From positions 370,627 through 434,626 of the forward strand of contig NZ_JAIQZF010000003.1 of the NCBI RefSeq assembly GCF_020164585.1: a stretch of DNA of 64,000 nt. The letters run 5' to 3'. The notes under the pieces are model-generated. The model had not been told where the DNA came from, did no database searches, and saw only the letters and a program-made list of their open reading frames with translations. Shown piece by piece: positions 62,178 to 64,000 of this stretch. This stretch comes from Psychroflexus curvus. GTDB taxonomy: Bacteria > Bacteroidota > Bacteroidia > Flavobacteriales > Flavobacteriaceae. Position 1 is the first letter of the stretch. The number at the start of each line of letters is the position of its first letter. Made by a program: the position numbers and the translations under genes.

Positions 62178-63007
62178 GGGATTTTTAAAAAGTGCAATCA
62201 ACCAGGTAGGAAGAGACATGGGTAGGGTAGTCAGTAATACGGTCTTCAAGGACAGACACTCCATCCCCATCCGCAGAGCAGCAAGCCTAAGTGGCCGCGA
62301 GCCCCAGCGGCCATCAAACTCAAGGGCGCAGCCAATAAAGGATGTGCAAAATGATTTTGATAGGGCCATCAGCTTTAAAACTGGCTATCGTCCCACAACC
62401 CTCATCTCCAAACTTGGTGGCGCTTTTGTCGTCAAAAAAAAACGAAGCCAAAGCTTTTATTGAAGACGGTTACCTGGATGTTGAGGAAAGTCAGCAGTTA
62501 GTGAGTATGATGAAAGACTTTGCTGATAAGTGTAGCGATGTAGAGGACGTTGTTAGCTTTACCGAAGAGGAGGACAGCAAGGTTTACAAGCAATTGGAAA
62601 ACATACTGCATACCACCCAAAAGGTTTATGTGGAGGTCTTAAGGACTTCTGCCAAAGCCTGTGAAGACCGGGCGAAAGTCTATGAAAAAGCTGCCCAAGA
62701 GGTAGAACCCCTCCATTTTGGTCGATACGTCTTGCTTCACCTTCTCTGGATGCCCAGATATGCCAGGGGAGGCGAAAAGAAAATTGGCTGGGCCATATTC
62801 CTCAATATCCTGGACCTTGTGACCTTAACGTTTGTATTTACCCGTTCCATTCTGCTTATTCTTGCTTTGGTCACTTACCCCAAAGAAAGCAAAGAAAGAA
62901 AAGAAAGTCAGGAGAAGTATAAAGCCTTAGCTCAACAAGAACGCGACCGCGCTAAAGCTTACCATACCTATGTTAAAACCACCGCCAATAAGACACCTGC
63001 AGTGTAA
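62176..63007 (+). pseudogene. membrane protein of unknown function, split by a one-base frameshift
   Basis: The first frame (62176-62463) reads MGFLKSAINQVGRDMGR through TLISKLGGAFVVKK and then stops. The second frame continues with NEAKAFIEDGYLDVEESQQL to TAA 63007. The switch falls in a run of nine A (62434-62442); eight A would join both parts into one 276-residue protein. The N-terminal half is basic and polar, the middle helical and acidic, and two hydrophobic segments (FLNILDLVTLTFVFTRSILLI region) precede a coiled, charged tail. Function is unknown. It may be phase-variable, inactive or a sequencing error. Confidence 0.7.
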
Positions 63008-63054
63008 CTGCTAAAAACTCCTTTTATAGGCTGTCTCAATTTTATTAGTAAAAA

Positions 63055-63088
63055 TGCCCCTGATGCGGGCAGGGGTTTGGTTTTTCGT
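63055..63088 (+). terminator. hairpin terminator after the split membrane-protein gene
   Basis: CCCCTG (63057-63062) pairs with CAGGGG (63070-63075), followed by TTTGGTTTTTCGTTTTT. Confidence 0.7.
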
Positions 63089-63268
63089 TTTTCCATTGCC
63101 AACAGTCAAGGTTATAAGGTTTAGATTTTTTTCTAAATAAAAACTTAATTTTTATTGTGAGCCGTTTGAGGTTTGTGTATGTTTATTTTTTTAATAATAA
63201 GAGTATTGAACCCTGAGTTTATCCCGTTAAAAGTATTTATTAAATATAATTTTTTGCAGGATATAACT

Positions 63269-63799
63269 TGTTATGCACAATATAATTACTATGAGAAGAA
63301 TATTTCTACTTCTGTTTATTTTTTCTTTATCAGGATTTGCTCAAGAAACTTCAAAAAAGTATTCAAAATCAAATGATACAATTAACTTTTTTTTAAAAAC
63401 AGAATTTAAAATAAATGGTATTCCTACGAATGACAAATTTGATTACGACAGATATATTGAGGTTCTCGGAAAACCTGATTTAGAAAAAAGAGGAGGACCA
63501 GAAATAATTGCTGAATTTGGATGTGATGATTTTAGGTTAATGTTCTCAGAAAATCAAATAATAGCTGGTTTATGTTATCTTTCGGATGCCTATATAACAG
63601 AGAAAGGAATAAACATCAATGGGCTTGAAATTGGAGATCATCGTAAAAAAGTAGAAAGCGTTTTTGAAATAGAAACCAAAGACAAAAAGGAAGTTTGGAT
63701 ATGGGGAAATTCTTTATTAATTATCTATTTTGATTCAAACAATCACATTTACGAAATGCACCTTTCCCAAAAAGTAACTTGAAAATAATGTGCATAACA
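63269..63799. repeat. 11-bp inverted repeats flanking a single gene
   Basis: TGTTATGCACA (63269-63279) and TGTGCATAACA (63789-63799) are perfect inverted copies on either side of the 63291-63782 gene. TGTGCA (63789) also pairs with TGCACA (63811) in a local hairpin. This may be a cassette boundary or a small mobile-unit end. Confidence 0.55.
63291..63782 (+). CDS. secreted hypothetical protein
   Basis: I choose ATG 63291, which gives 163 residues and a clean signal peptide MRRIFLLLFIFSLSGFAQ. The ATG at 63273 adds six residues before it and lies in the inverted repeat. The mature part shows YIEVLGKPDLEKRG, GININGLEIGDHRKKVESVF and WIWGNSLLIIYFDSNNHI, which resembles the paired strand-helix pattern of small secreted beta-lactamase-inhibitor-like or SmpA/OmlA-like folds. 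I cannot assign it. It is a single gene framed by inverted repeats. Confidence 0.65.
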   Translation: MRRIFLLLFIFSLSGFAQETSKKYSKSNDTINFFLKTEFKINGIPTNDKFDYDRYIEVLGKPDLEKRGGPEIIAEFGCDDFRLMFSENQIIAGLCYLSDAYITEKGININGLEIGDHRKKVESVFEIETKDKKEVWIWGNSLLIIYFDSNNHIYEMHLSQKVT

Positions 63800-63847
63800 C
63801 AGGTAACCGTTGCACAAGCCACTAAAACTCTAAAAAATGAGTCGTTT

Positions 63848-63878
63848 TAAGCCCTTTTCAGGGCTTTTGTTTTTTTAT
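63848..63878 (+). terminator. rho-independent terminator
   Basis: AAGCCC TTTTCA GGGCTT followed by TTGTTTTTTT, downstream of the secreted hypothetical gene. Confidence 0.85.
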
Positions 63879-63889
63879 CAGAGTTGGAT

Positions 63890-64000
63890 TTACACTAAAT
63901 TTAGAGGGCTTAAATCAAAGTTGATTAAGTATTGCAGGGTTTTTATTTCACAAAGCAAAGACTGCAGAGCTTTTGCTCCACTTTTTACTCGTTTTTGAGT
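63890..64000 (-). CDS. partial minus-strand reading frame running off the window
   Basis: From the window edge the frame is open for 36 codons and ends at TAA (63890-63892). It reads VKSGAKALQSLLCEIKTLQY then LINFDLSPLNLV. The amino acid mix is protein-like. It could be the C-terminus of a gene lying beyond the window, but the piece is too short to name or to be sure of. Confidence 0.35.
   Translation of the reverse strand, partial: TQKRVKSGAKALQSLLCEIKTLQYLINFDLSPLNLV

Noticed and set aside
63789..63820. Integron attC site
   Set aside because: GCATAAC and GTTGCAC do not fit the RYYYAAC/GTTRRRY core sites and there is no integrase.
1..64000. tRNA or rRNA genes
   Set aside because: I looked for cloverleaf-like segments and conserved rRNA stretches in the gaps and saw none I could support.

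Overview
The window looks like chromosome of a marine-type flavobacterium (Bacteroidota, Flavobacteriaceae). The evidence is AT-rich DNA, promoters of the TAnnTTTG class, weak Shine-Dalgarno signals, and a gene set typical of that family (DUF2797, cyclophilin-FKBP fusion, bacterial GH3 protein, DUF2490, TIGR01201-like HU protein, LUD protein, YbiT-type ABC-F). The genus cannot be fixed from sequence alone. Psychroflexus/Gramella-like organisms fit, but this is inference.

The first 41 kb is ordinary, densely packed core chromosome. It begins inside valS. A leftward group follows: acyl-CoA-binding protein, psd, cdsA, LUD, ftsH, rsfS. Then come birA, rpsU, GH3, an Smr protein, a double-domain prolyl isomerase, sdaA and dnaK. 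A rightward run pyrR-pyrB-STAS-like-rnz-pdxH-sixA-ppk1-ppx joins pyrimidine synthesis to polyphosphate metabolism. After it lie purK-purE, a sensor kinase, hpt-adk-obgE, htrA, dapF-GNAT-mltG, an ABC-F protein, a thioredoxin-fold lipoprotein and typA. Strong hairpin terminators close most units.

From about 41 kb the character changes to accessory DNA: small regulators, a broken VapBC-like pair, an XRE/membrane-protein pair with a clear autoregulatory operator, PPK2, a DMT exporter, an M20 peptidase, and long gene-free stretches. From about 45 kb to 62 kb the gaps hold a family of mosaic, GC-rich interspersed repeats: 26-bp tandem units, a GGCTTCGATACATTTCGG module, long hairpins and 109-116-bp tandem units. 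One copy abuts a truncated esterase gene. Three genes in this half are broken by a one-base change in an A/T homopolymer run (PIN toxin at 44.1 kb, HU-like gene at 56.7 kb, membrane protein at 62.2 kb). I saw none in the core half.

The most promising functional unit is 51.5-56.1 kb. An ArsR-family repressor is followed by seven closely spaced genes: redox-disulfide thioredoxin, a secreted 317-aa protein of unknown function, a cytoplasmic and a secreted rhodanese, an ArsP/UPF0718-type permease with a Cys-x-Cys motif, a DinB-fold protein and an FmdE-like lipoprotein. The same 16-bp partial palindrome overlaps the TATATTTG promoter box of both arsR and the operon. A second sulfur-linked cluster lies at 57.8-59.7 kb (DoxX, a secreted DsrE-like protein, a DoxD-DoxA fusion). 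Together they suggest handling of a thiol-reactive metal(loid) or of reduced sulfur compounds in the envelope; substrate and physiology are inference.
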